DNA from: Erpobdella octoculata
Lineage: Eukaryota; Annelida; Clitellata; Hirudinida; Erpobdellidae
NCBI GenBank assembly: GCA_963978895.1
Contig: OZ022245.1
Span: 28,341,043 to 28,405,042, forward strand
Length of the DNA: 64,000 nt
Direction: 5' to 3'
Shown: one piece after another, positions 1 to 12,100 of the stretch
How positions within the stretch are numbered: position 1 is the first letter of the stretch
How the letters are laid out: every line of letters starts with the position of its first letter
The notes under the pieces: generated by a model
The model's database searches: none
The model's input: only the letters and a program-made list of their open reading frames with translations
Told to the model about the DNA's origin: nothing
Program-made: the position numbers and the translations under genes

Positions 1-134
1 AGCAGCTGTTCCGTTGAAATCCCGGACACGGATATGCACAAGTTGCAGCCCTGTCCGAAGGATCTTCTGGCCTACCTGGAGGCCGATTATGAATGCGTCA
101 ATGGTTAGTCTGCTGCTGGTTGTGGTGGTGATGG

Positions 135-179
<45 letters not shown>

Positions 180-1127
180 CGATGATGGTGGTGGTGTTGA
201 TGATGATGACGACGACGACGATGACGATGGCGATGATGGTGGTGGCGAGGACGATGATGATGATGATGGCATTAGATGACGTTTTCTATGTTATATTATC
301 ACGATCGACCGCATTGATCTTCTTAGGAGATTCAAAACAATGAAGTTTAAACCAAAGAACTAAATTAAAAATTAAAACAAAACAACAAACAAGCAAGCTA
401 GCTAGCTCAAGCTGAACCCGCCAATGAATAAATTTATATTAATTAATTATGTTGATTATGTTAATATATCTTCGAAATAAATTTACGAAACAATTCGCTA
501 TTTTTTCTCTTCATTCTCACGGGAAATAGGTTTATCACGTGATCCTAATTCGATTTCCGGTTCGGGCAGAGAAAACAAAGAATCAGAAAATAAGAAAACA
601 TGAAAAAGGAAAACATTATTAAAATAATAAACTAAAATGTTTTATATTTTCTGAAAGTTTTTTTTAACTTCAACAATGATCAAAAATGTTGTCATTTAAG
701 ATTTTTTTTACCTCGTCTGGAGGAAGTGTTTCATAAAGTTTTGAAACTGTTGAGCTTTTCATGGGAATTGTGGAGGTTTTTTTTATAACTCAAATATTCC
801 AGAAAACATTTTCGAATGGCAGCAATAATTCAATTAATTATTAACTGTGAGCTGCCTCAACCGGATTCGCATAAATATTTATTAATTTCAATGCTTTTAT
901 AATCTTTATTTATAAAATGGCCGCCACCACAGTAAATGCGTTAAAATGTTTACTTCATGTTTTTATTTTTTAATATTTATTTATTTACAACGCTGATTAA
1001 GATTTAGAATTTTGATTTCTCTGTTCTGCTTCTTTACATTAGCAGCGGTTTCAGATGGCTGTCCTTTGAGTTGCTCTACACTTCTACACATCCCTATTCC
1101 CATGTGGGTCAATGTAGTGACGACGAC

Positions 1128-1209
<82 letters not shown>

Positions 1210-1517
1210 GTGGTGATGATGATAATGGTAGTGGTGGTGACGATTTCAGCAATATACGTGTTTGTATATATATAATAAAATCAGTTGAACATATAGACTT
1301 ATTTGAATCAAAAAAGAAACCTTTATCTCTTTTTTTGCTTTCTTTTTTTCCTTCCTATTTTTCTTTTTTCTTTCTCTCATTCCTTCTTTTCAATATAAAA
1401 TAATTGCTGAGAGAAATCTCGGTTCCAATGTCTTAAAGCAATCGATCACAAAATTATATGATGATGATGATGATGATTATGATGATGATGATGATGATGA
1501 TTATGATGATGATGATT

Positions 1518-1569
<52 letters not shown>

Positions 1570-1751
1570 CGACGACAATGACGACGACGACGATGACTAT
1601 GACGATGATAATAATGATGATGATAATGATGTCAGTTATTCCAATGATTCTGATAATGATGATGATGCCAATGACAGTAACGATGATGATGGGTGAAATG
1701 GTTATGATGATGATGGTGATGAAGATGATGATGATGATGATGATGATGATA

Positions 1752-1806
<55 letters not shown>

Positions 1807-3971
1807 CACGGACACGCAAGCAACGTTTCGTTATTAGCCATATTATTTGTATTCAATGCTAGTTTATCTCCACCGGGAAAGCTCTTCATTCTGCGTGTCT
1901 ATTTAAATTCTTCTTTTTTCCAGTTCTGAAAATGAAGTTAAGAAAAAAATAAAATAAAAACGAATAAATATTATAATTACTTCAACGGAAGCGTTTCGTC
2001 CATGGAAAACATTTAAGTAATACTTAATACAGCGAGGGGGGGTCCGAACCCCCGGGACTCTCCCCTGTATCCACTCCTGCAAGGGAAGCTAATATTTGTT
2101 ATGATATAAATATATATTTTAGTTTTTATACGTTATCATAATAATATTACTCCCTGTGTATCACTATGTATAGTCAAACTATCATAACCTCTTCATTAAA
2201 TATATTTAATGAATATATTATGATAATTTCTTATACATATATACATAATGTGATAACATGAATATTTAATTATACTTTCTCGTGATGTCTTATCCACGAT
2301 TTTTCAGTTTTTAAGGCTGCTGACGTCACTATGTGTCACGCGCCACTGGCAGTGGAGCTGTCGTCCAATCACGGCTTTCTGATTGATCACGTGGGCGGAA
2401 GTTCAACTTGCGCCTTTATCATTAAGGCTCAATCGGTTAGTGGTGTGACGAAAGAATTTAAAGATGGACGAATGATATCTGGTGCGGATGGACGGGTGAT
2501 ATCGTGTGCGAATGGACGGATGATATCGGGTGCGAATGGACGGATGATATCGGGTGCGGATGGACGGATGATATCGGGTGCGGATGGACGGATATCGGGT
2601 GGGGATGGACGGATATCGTGTGCGGATGGATGGACGGGTGATATCGTGTGCGGATGGACGGATGATATAGGGTGCGGATGGACGGATATCGGGTGCGGAT
2701 GGACGGGTGGAGACGGATACAAGGACGTTTAGATGGACGTGAGGATTGATAAGTGTAATGATAGATGTACTTGTAGGTAGAGAATTCAAAATGGATCAGA
2801 TGGAAATACGGCAACAGATTAATAATTAAAGTCAACGGGAAAGTTCAGCTATTATGCCCCCACGAAGATATTCTTAAATATCACATCCGGTCGTTAAAGT
2901 TACCTTGACCTCTTTTAGTATCTTTTCGTGTCACCTTTCAGGGCCAACGGATCAACGTGACTCTCATCGACTTCGACGCCCATCCGGTTGAACCTGGCAA
3001 AAACAAAATGGCGGACGAGCGGGAAAACTTTCCGCGTCATTCCTCCTCGTGTTCTCACGCCATATATGGAAGTGTCCATGACGTCGATAAAAGATTGGGC
3101 TCCGATTGGTCGAGCCGTCAGAGGGAAACGGAAGTTCTGCTCTGCGGTGGCGGGGAGGCCAGGGAGAAGTTTGTTTACATGTCCAGATCACGTGGCATTC
3201 TAGTGGTGCTCAATAACAACAACAACAACAACCGGAACAACAACAACAATTTCAAAAACTTCAACAAGGTGACCGACTCTGTAGAAATGTCATCAGAAAA
3301 TATGTCATCGCGACCTAGATTCGTGGTTTCATTTCAAGGTTTGTCTACTAATAATTTATTCATTAATTTTTTTTAGTTAATTGTTTTCTTGCTCTCTTTC
3401 TCCTTCATTCTTTCTTTTTCTATCATTTTTAATTTTTGAGTTTTCTTTCACTTATTCAAATAATTACCAGTGCCAAAACAATCCCTGACAGCCAATGAGG
3501 GAGTCCGTTACACGTATTTGTTTCACGTTTAACGATCCAATCCAAAAGAGCGATACAATCTTTTAAACTATAAATAGTCAATTTTCGGTCCAACGGGCCA
3601 ATAGGAGCTGTGTTATCCCCGGCACTGAAAATTTCCCACGATGATCGTAAAATCGAAACCGAGAATTAAAAACTTGGAAAAACCCCGGCGACTTTGCGCG
3701 CCTCGGTCATTTCCTACGAAATGAGGTCATTGCAATGGCGGCTCGTCTTGACCGAATTAGGGGAGATGAAGATGAGAGAGCTGGAGTAGTCATGGTAACA
3801 AATGAGATTATTTATTTGATGCTAAGCGATCATTATCATCATCGTCGTCGTTGTGGTCGTTATATTCATCATCATCGTCATCGTCATCGTCATCGTCATC
3901 ATTTTCATTTTCATCTTCATCTTCATCGTCATCATTTTCATCTTCATCTTCATCACCATCATCACTACCAC

Positions 3972-4006
<35 letters not shown>

Positions 4007-7000
4007 CCGCTATCGTTATCACGATCACTATCATCATCAGTATCGCCATCATCCTAACCACGATGTCATTACTCCTTTGTAATGAAGTTGGCTTGCCCCG
4101 AATAGTACAAACAGTGCTATTATTCCTCACAATTTCTTTCCCTCGGGTTATTGAATTCTCCCTCAATCTCAACTGCCCCCTCTATCTTAACCCCCTCAAT
4201 CTTCACTCCCCCTTCAATCTCCACTCCCACTCTCTCTCTCTTTCTCAATCTCCTCCTCTCTTCTAAATCTCAACTCTTCCTTTTTCTTCTTTACTATGTT
4301 TTCCTTTCTTTCCATCTTTTTCTCATTTTCTTTTTGTTCCCCTTTTTTCTTCCGGTGTCCTATTTTTTTTACTTTATAGTTCAATTGTCTTCTTTTCTTT
4401 TCATGCCTCTAGCTCCCTCTCTTTCTCTCTCTAACGCTATCTCGTTCTCTCTCTACTTTCGTGTGTTTGTCATTCTAATTAGCCTTTTTAAAAACGATTC
4501 TGTCGAGGAAAACAACTTTTAAACGATTTCTTAGATATTTTATTGGAGATGTTTTTCTATTTTCATTATATCTATCATCTTTTTCCTCTCTTTTCCCCAT
4601 TTCTCTCTCTCCCTCTCCTCTCTCGTCTTGGATTTTATGAATTCTTCTATTCTTTTATTCCTTCCTATCTCACAGTCGCTAGGGCGTCTAATGGATACAT
4701 TTCAGATGAAAAATGAACTTCCATTCAGAAGAAAAAAAAACAAAGAAAAGAGAGGAGATACAAGAAAGAACGATTGCTTCATCACCATTTTTTATCTAAT
4801 TTTAAAACTTTATTTTTATATTTCAAGTCTTTTTATGTTCCGTACGATTTTTTTTCGTGGAAGCGTAGATTAAATTTATTCCATGCTCCTTAGAATAAAG
4901 ACGCTGGAAAATTTTCGAAGATACAAAAAAAGAACTTGTAGGCAAAATATAAGAATTTAAATTCGAAAAAAATAAACCTTCCGTTCGGGCCACGCCCACT
5001 TTAACTCATTAATATTCATGGCTACTTATTGATTTTTTTCTACTTACAATCAATCCAGCCGTCGGCTGTCCCGACCCGCAGCCCCCTCAAGGTGGGTGGA
5101 TGGATCGCTCAGGAGACAAGGTGTCCATCTACTGCAACAATTCCAAGGTCGTGAGGCACCTGGTCTGCAACGGAAACACCTGGATTGGCTCCTATCACAA
5201 TTGTTCCAGCTATGGTAGTTCGGCCAATTAGATGATTTATTGACGCAATTATAGACATCTTCACCATCATCATCTAATCCATCATCACCATCATCATCAT
5301 CATCATCGCCATTATCATTACATCACCGTCATTATAAAAGCATCATCGTCATCATTACCGAAATGTTATCCACTGTTGTTTATGCTCCTCATTCAGTCGA
5401 GCCAATATCTGGAGACAGCATGGCACAAGCGGTCAACTCCTACCCTATAGGTTGGTTCTTCTGTGACCTTTCCACAGTGCTGACCTTTCGGCCTGACCTG
5501 GTTTTATTACGACCTAGATAAATGAAATATGTGAGAGAAATTGAATTGTTTTGCCATAAAGAAGCGCATTGAAATAGGAATGCCGACACGAGAGCAACAT
5601 AAGTTTCAATGCTTCTGCGCATGTATCTTGTTATATTCGAAGAAGTAAAAAGATAGCAGAGGTCGATATAACTTTATTTTCAGTTGTTTTCTTTATAATT
5701 ATTTATTTTTTATTTATACATCTAAATATTTGTGTTATTTTTATTTATTATGTTTGATTTTATTTATTTTAATTTGATTTTATTGCATTTATTTCCTTAA
5801 ATGAATCTGTGGCAGACGTGACAGTCTTTTCGTAGACAGATTCATTTCCTCAAAGCAGTCAATCTATTTATTTCTCCAATCAATTTTCTTCACCATCACG
5901 ATTTTTTATTATTTTACTTAAGAAATGGTTTCAATTTAGGCACCCAGGGCTATTTTTCGGTATATCTAACTACCTACCAGCCTAAAATGTTTCGTGTGTA
6001 TTTTACAGAGGTGGATATGGGTTGGGTTGGGTCCAATCTTTTTTAAACATAAGTTGTTTTTTTTTATTGAGATTTAGCATACGCCTTATCAAGACAAGTA
6101 TTGCTCAAGGCGAGAGAGGGAGGGTACTTGCCATTTATAGGCGCCTACCCCTTTAGCAAATGCGAGTGAACTCCTTGCTTAAGGGAGTTACGCTGGTGAC
6201 GCCGGCGAGGTTTGAACTGCCGACCTAACGATCGACAGGCGAACGCTCTACCGCTCTGCCACCAGCGCCTCAATCTATTTAAATTAAGAGGCTGTTGGGT
6301 TAATGGGTTGGGATGGGTTTGATTTAATTAAAATTTAAATTTTTAATACATTTTTAGTGGATTGGGTCATAAATTAAACATTTAACAGTGGGTCGGGTTG
6401 CCAAAAATGAACCCATCTCCACTTCTGATTATTTATGATACATCTAATCGCCAACTAACCACATTGTCAGGAATTTTCGTCGCAGTAACAATCGGCATAG
6501 CTCTCGGTGTGTTCAGTGGTCTTCTACTGCTCAGTTTGGTCATCTGCTTCCAGAAGAAAACCAACTTCAATCAGAGGTTCCAGCGTTCTCTCTCTCTCTT
6601 TTTAAATCTAAATTTGTTAATAGAATCATTATAATTAAAAAAATTAAATCATAAATTGAGTTTTCATCTTTTTTGTTAGAACGAAACAAATTGTGGCCAA
6701 ACAAAATAAAACATTTGAAAGTTCCACCCTTGCAGTTCAAACAAATATACAAGAATTTCGGCTTAATACTTGTACACACAAATATATATATATAGCTTGC
6801 ACTTGAAGATCCTCTGTCATCAAGAAGCAATGAATATTTAAAAATAACATTAACGTAATACATAAATTTAAATATTTGAATAAATTATGTTAATGGAATT
6901 TCAGAACTCAGAAACCGTACGACGTTACACCGAACGTAGCTGAGATAGCCACCAACGTAGTCGATCAAAGGGGCAAAACTCACATCCTTTTGGCCGACAA

Positions 7001-7418
7001 GTTCTACTATGACGTTGCCAGCAGTCTAACAGATCAGGTCACTGCTAACATGTGCTCGTGCGCCATTGGTTCGAATTCAAATATTGGACCTCCAATCGCC
7101 ATTGGCTACGAAGACTGCAACGGTCAGACGCACCTCACGTCCTCAGACAGCTTACTAGCTGAAATCCCTCGCTTGAGCTACCGGGACGCTAAGCTGCAGC
7201 AGCAGCTTCAGCCGATTACTAACCGTTACGCTACGGCAGACATGCGCTCTCCGCTCATTAGCATACTCCAAGCAAGCAGAGACGTTAAAAGCGATGTGCT
7301 TATCGGCTGCGAAGTTGTCAACGACGTGAATAACGTAATAATAGATTGCAAGCCTTACGGTAGAATTCCCGGCAGTTGTAACAACAATACGTTCATCGTC
7401 AGCGGCGGAAGTAAATGA
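1..7418 (+). CDS. SUEL lectin-CUB-sushi single-pass membrane protein (5' partial)
   Basis: Exons assembled by phase: 1-103, 2308-2435, 2942-3338, 5059-5214, 5397-5450, 6471-6576, 6905-7418. They give 485 residues in one open frame, and the N-terminus lies upstream of the window. The first exon is the end of a SUEL-type (rhamnose/galactose-binding) lectin domain, with PCPKDLLAYLEADYEC matching the usual closing motif. Exons 2-3 form a CUB-like domain (cysteines in MCHAP, STCAF, SSCSH, LLCGG; GQRINVTLIDFD strand) that carries an Asn-run loop. Exon 4 is a four-cysteine sushi/CCP module (GCPDP, IYCNN, LVCNG, HNCSS). Exon 6 encodes a hydrophobic helix (VTIGIALGVFSGLLLLSLVI) followed by a basic KK stop-transfer. 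Exon 7 is a roughly 170-residue cytoplasmic tail with no domain I recognise. The likely role is a cell-surface glycan or protein-binding receptor, by inference. I cannot name an orthologue. Confidence 0.8.
126..266. repeat. (ATG/GTG)n trinucleotide microsatellite in intron 1
   Basis: An imperfect run of gatgatgat with gacgac and ggtggt interruptions, about 20 bp into the first intron of the lectin-CUB gene. The long Met/Asp reading frames here are repeat artefacts. Confidence 0.9.
1119..1220. repeat. (GAT)n microsatellite
   Basis: About 30 near-perfect gat units in the same intron as the repeat at 126-266. It translates as poly-Met or poly-Asp in different frames, with no splice context that would make it coding. 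The rest of the intron (about 270-1110 and 1230-1450) is plain AT-rich sequence. Confidence 0.95.
1458..1806. repeat. Long imperfect (ATG)n microsatellite
   Basis: About 350 bp of atg/gat units with two purer blocks (about 1520-1570 and 1725-1805) around a degenerate core. It is intronic and is the third (ATG)n block within 1.8 kb. Confidence 0.95.
2460..2725. repeat. Minisatellite, about 24-bp unit (gatggacggatgatatcggg family)
   Basis: Around ten tandem variants of a unit containing GGACGGATGATATCGGGTGC follow directly after the donor at 2436. The array is GC-richer than the surrounding intron and open in several frames on both strands, but the exons on each side splice without it. Confidence 0.9.
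3339..5058. repeat. Intron with (ATC/GTC)n block and long pyrimidine tract
   Basis: This 1.7-kb intron lies between the CUB and sushi exons. It contains a (tca/tcg)n microsatellite at about 3835-4055 and a strongly pyrimidine-rich strand (tctctctt, tttctttt) from about 4130 to 4640. I see no exon or RNA gene in it. The open frames here are low-complexity Ser/His/Ile runs. Confidence 0.8.
6006..6427. mobile_element. MITE-like element with 18-bp terminal inverted repeats (hAT-like)
   Basis: The left end CAGAGGTGGATATGGGTT and the reverse complement of the right end, CAGAAGTGGAGATGGGTT, match at 16 of 18 positions. Both ends continue into GGGTTGGG-type simple sequence. A CAGAGGTG-type terminus is typical of hAT elements. 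The flanking 8-mers (gtatttta and attattta) are only a weak target-site duplication. There is no transposase. A tRNA-derived SINE is inserted inside it. It lies in the intron upstream of the TM exon of the lectin-CUB gene. Confidence 0.6.
6051..6269 (-). mobile_element. tRNA-derived SINE nested in the MITE
   Basis: On the minus strand the element starts GGCGCTGGTGGCAGAGCGG, which includes an A-box-like stretch. Next comes AGTTCAAACC, a B-box-like motif, and then CACCAGCG, which pairs with CGCTGGTG at the 5' end to close a tRNA-like acceptor stem (about 6191-6269). A roughly 110-bp non-tRNA body follows and ends in an A-rich tail (T-run at about 6056-6067 on the plus strand). The pseudo-tRNA head, body and A-tail make this a Pol III SINE rather than a functional tRNA gene. 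Confidence 0.75.
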
Positions 7419-9186
7419 CGGTGGCGCTGGCTAAAAGTGAATCTGTATCGCAAATGAAATACTTGTTATTAATAAACCTTATATTTTTATCCGGAATTAA
7501 TTATATTTATTCATAAAACCTTAATATTTATTTTTATTCGTATTACAAATTTGCCTTTTTTTATTTTGCACGTACGTACTGTCACTTTTCAGATTTAAGT
7601 TTACATTTCAGCGAGTAGGTAGTAGTGATTTTTTTCTCTCTTTCTTTCTTTCTTTATCGGGAATTTCCACGCCACCACTTTCGCATTCCGTTTGATCTTG
7701 AAACGGCGCCATTTTTTGTTCTCGTTTCTTTTAAACTGGCCGACTTTCTTTTTCGTTCCAACTCGATGGAAATAACCCAGCTCAATCTGCATACCTAAAT
7801 ATTTAAAAGAAAAATTGAAACTCTTTAATTAACTTATTTTTAAAACTAATTAAACACTCGTTTTTTTTTCTTATTGGTCGGTTGGTTTGTTTGTTTGTTT
7901 AGTTCTCTTGTGTATGTGATTATTCATGTGCATATGTGTGCGCGTGTGTGTGCGTGTGGAAATGAAGACATGTTGTACAACATACGTGCAACCAGTGTTT
8001 TAGTCGCTTACGTACAGTGATGTTGTATATTGAAGAAAACATTGTTGAAAACAATGCATTTGACATTTTCAGTTAATATTGTCAAACTTGATCTTATCGA
8101 CATTTTTTAATTTTTTAGATTGAAGAAAACGTTTTGAAATATGAGTTGCTATAAAGAGTATTTACAATAATGAAAATAATAATGATGTAATAACATGATA
8201 ATTATGATAATTGTAATAATGATACAGACCGCGATTAGCTTATTTGACAAGCTTTTGTGTTGTCTCTTTTCTGATTTATCTACTAATGAGCAAAAAATGT
8301 AACAATTTCTGCAAAATTATTTCAGTGTTGAAAAAAACCAATTATAAAATGGGGTAATATCGGAGGGATTTAAGTCTTGTCCCAGCTCTCAAACGGCTTT
8401 TAAAACCCCATAAGATACATTTCCATGTGAACGCATAACAATGAAAGCTACGTTATTTAATTTTAAATTATGATTTAATCGAAAAAATGTCATTCTTCTT
8501 CAAAGTCTGCATTGAAATGCGAATCTGTATTTTTGCAGAACAGCACTGGGGATACCTGAATGGTCGGTGTAGACGCGCCATTGGAACGGTTCCAGATTTT
8601 TTTGCCAATGGTGTACATGTGTGTGAACAGTGTACATACGTGTGTGTTTGTGTGTATGTGTGTTTATGTGCGTAGGTTTTTTGGTTTTCTTATCGATTCA
8701 ATCGTCTTGGAAAAGTTCCTAATTACATGCCGGCGAAGAAGGAAACAACGAAACAACGCACTTTACCGAAGCGGTCGAAAGAGACGTTTCAAAATCGCTT
8801 ATGTAAAAAAATGTAAAATCGACTTACTACTAAATAAATAATAATTAAACCGAGAATTGCGTGAAATAGTGCTGAAGATAAAAGAAAAAAGCGCAAATTT
8901 GTCGCGGAAATAAAAAAAAAAACGCCATCACATTTGGCCGCGAAGACGACAGTTGGTACACTCAGAGGGGATTTCGTACAGTCGTGGAATCGGAATAGGA
9001 TCTTTGATTACAGCGTCTTGCTTGAAAAATCGCGACAAAACTTTCCGAGAAAATTGGACAATTTTTTTTTGTCTCGCGATTATTCTTTTAAAGTAAACAA
9101 AGTGAAGTTAAAGAAATGTTTTACGTGTTTTGAAAGTTATTGTGAATTACTGTATCGGTTTTGCGAGGATTTATAGTAAATAAAAG
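7419..9186. other. Intergenic spacer, no gene seen
   Basis: AT-rich DNA between the lectin-CUB gene and the PIDD1-like gene. It holds GT/TG-rich patches (about 7910-7960 and 8615-8670). The short open frames at 8487-8841 and 8934-9176 show no domain or splice continuity and no leucine-rich-repeat pattern. The promoter and 5' UTR of the next gene must lie near its right end, but I cannot place them. Confidence 0.5.
7471..7476 (+). terminator. Polyadenylation signal AATAAA of the lectin-CUB gene
   Basis: A canonical AATAAA lies 53 bp after the TGA at 7416-7418, followed by T-rich sequence, which fits a 3' end near 7.5 kb. Confidence 0.6.
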
Positions 9187-12100
9187 ATGAGCTACTCTAG
9201 GACTGCTGATAATGTATTAACGTCTGGTTCTTCGAATGGTGATGATGAACGCAAGACTGATGGAAAGAAAAGAAATTCAAAAGACAAATCAAATCTTTAC
9301 GTGTAAGAATTTTTTTTTAATTATATTAAAGTTTATAAAATATCATCCAATACAGGTCTTTAAAAATGTTGTATTACCTTTTCTAAACGACAATTAAAAC
9401 CCGTCGCCATAGTTACGAAATTGACCCCGGCGATGCCGAAGTTCCAATTGGCTGTCTGGTCAGAGTTCACCCAACCAGGGGTTTCCCGAAGGAGCACATG
9501 ACCGTCGAGAGGCGGGATCAACTTGAAAGCAATCCGGTCATTGGCTGCGACGAGGAACTCCTGGGGAACGTTGTGGCACTAAAGATGCGTAAAGGAACAA
9601 CTTCAAAAGTGAGGATTTTTATTATTATTATTATTATTATTAGTAACATAAAAAAGCGGGTAATAAGCAATACATTATTAATCAAACAATTAAAATATTT
9701 TGTTACTATGACAACAACCGTCACTACGCTTTTAAAAACTATTATTACTTCTACTACTACTACTACTACTACTACAACAACTACTACTACTACTACTACT
9801 ACAACTGCCACTCCTCTTCTTCTCAGAAATAAGCTCAATCATGCACTATCTGAAAACTGCGACAGTTAAGACGGCCCTGGAGAAGAAAGTTTGACTTCAA
9901 AAGATGGCAAAACTGTTAAAAGAGAAAACAGGAAGAAAAAAGAAGAAAACGTTCATCGATTAGTTCATTATATGAGCAGATAAAAAAACTGTATTTTCCC
10001 TTTGTGGTTGCACACAGCGATCAATTCTTTTTTACTTTCTTTACTCTTTTTTTTCTTTTTATCTCTCTTTCATACTATTCCGTCCATCAACGATTTTGTC
10101 CTATTTGTCTCTGACTTGCACATCTGTAGTTCTTCTAGTGCTAAACAAGAACCGTTTGAACTTTGAACCAAACTATTCAGCCACAAGAGTTTGTGATGGA
10201 ATTAAAAGAAAAAACGCGTGATAATGAATTGTGTTTCAGCAAAATTTTAAGAGGGTTGTAAGTTGTTGAGGGTAAGTCGGGCTTGGTCATGGTCAAAATA
10301 AATAGAAACTTATAAACACCCCATTTGTTTCTTTTCCATTCATCGCCCGTATTAAATATTAAACATGTTTTAGAATAAAAAAAACATATAAAAGACTAAC
10401 TGCTGTTAATAATTGTAAAATTGCGACGAGAATGAGAAATATCACGGTTCAAATCTAAAAATCACATAGAATCATAATATAAAAAAAAGTGAAAATATTA
10501 TTTTCTTCCATCCCGTACACCCCCTTCTATATTTCTCGATGGACAGGAACCGATCCAGATAATGATCCCTTTCGTCCACACGAGAAGCAACCCGAGCAGA
10601 TTGGCCACCATCAAACTCCAGTACTTCGGATGCAGTGACTGGGCTGAAATTGACAGCAAGGAAACCCACGTTGATGGTTTCAAGGTATCAAGTGACGTAG
10701 CAGCATTGGTTCAACAATTTTTATATTTTTCTTTGTAACTTTCACCTTTTTAAATCCTTTATATTATTTTCGATTGTCTTCCCGTCTACCTGTCTTCCTG
10801 TCGGTCACAAACTTTGAGTCTCAAAATTAACTCACTTCCCGTTATCCGATCGAGCTGAAATTTGGAACATCGACTTGGGCTGCGAGACAATTGAATCTAT
10901 CAAAATTTCAGTTTGATCGGATATTGTATAATTAAGTTTTTCAAAAAACACCAAGTGATGATGAAAAATAGGCAGAGAACAAAAATTCAAATAAAAACTT
11001 TAAATCGCTCTTGCGCCTAAACGGTGCGTCCTAGAGCAAAACGGACTTCATTTTTGGGGCTCTCAAAGGGGGGTATGGAATCGGCCGGAGATTAAGTTAA
11101 TCCAAAAAAAAAATTTTTAATAGCGAAGTTATACACCCCTCAAAATATAATGGACTAACCCGTTTCGGCCCTAATTGTGATGTAGAGACATCTATCGAAT
11201 GAATGTTTTTTTTTCAATTTTTCAGCTTTCGATTTTTTAGAAATAAAAACTTTAAATCGCTCTAGCGCCTAAACGGTGCGTCCTAGAGCAAAACGGACTT
11301 CATTTTATGGGTCCTCAAAGGGGGGGGTATGGAATCGGCCGGAGATTGTTAGTCCAAAAAAAAAATTTTTTAATAGCGAAGTTATACACCCCTCAAAATA
11401 TAATGGACTAACCCGTTTCGGTCCTAATTGTGATGTAGAGACATCTATCGAATGAATGTTTTTTTTTCAATTTTTAAATCCTTTATATTATTTTCGATTG
11501 TCTTCCCGTCTGTCTGTCTGTCTTCCTGTCGGTCACAAACTTTGAGTCTCAAAATTAACTCACTTCCCGTTATCCGATCGAGCTGAAATTTGGCACATCG
11601 ACTTGGGCTGCGAGACAATTGAATCTATCAAAATTTCAGTTTGATCGGATATTGTATAATTAAGTTTTTCAAAAAACACCAAGTGATGATGAAAAATAGG
11701 CAGAGAACAAAAATTCAAATAAAATAAAAATCTAGGATCGTATATAAAGGATTTATAATAAAAACTTTGTTTTTATGGGTTAGTTTTTTTACTTATCATT
11801 TCATGGAAGAAACAAAATTATGCTAAAAAATAAAATGAATTCTTAAATTTAATCAATTAATTTTTTTAAAAGTTAATTTTTTTAACAACCAAAACAAAGG
11901 AGTGTCGCTTCTTGGAGACGACAGTAACATCAATGGCCGACTGCAAAATGGCCGTCGTGTCGAGATATAAAAAAGAATCACTCACAGCTTCCGTACCTGC
12001 CGACCTCAAAGTGACCTCAACTATTGAACCCAGGATAACCTTCACCTTCAAACAGATGCTGCTGAAGAAACCTTTGACCTTTGACATAGAGGTTTACATG

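Noticed and set aside
1012..1403. Open frames with long Met, Asp or Ile runs over the GAT arrays
   Set aside because: They are translations of trinucleotide microsatellites inside an intron whose flanking exons splice in phase without them.
2331..2835. Frames on both strands through the 24-bp minisatellite
   Set aside because: Only the first part (to 2435) is a real exon. The rest follows a donor and is tandem-repeat composition.
6191..6269. Possible functional tRNA gene on the minus strand
   Set aside because: The anticodon arm is not a clean fit, and the sequence continues into a conserved body and A-tail, so a tRNA-derived SINE explains it better.
8487..9176. Three short open frames before the PIDD1-like ATG
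   Set aside because: No domain, no in-phase donor to the next exon, and an in-frame stop just before the ATG at 9187.
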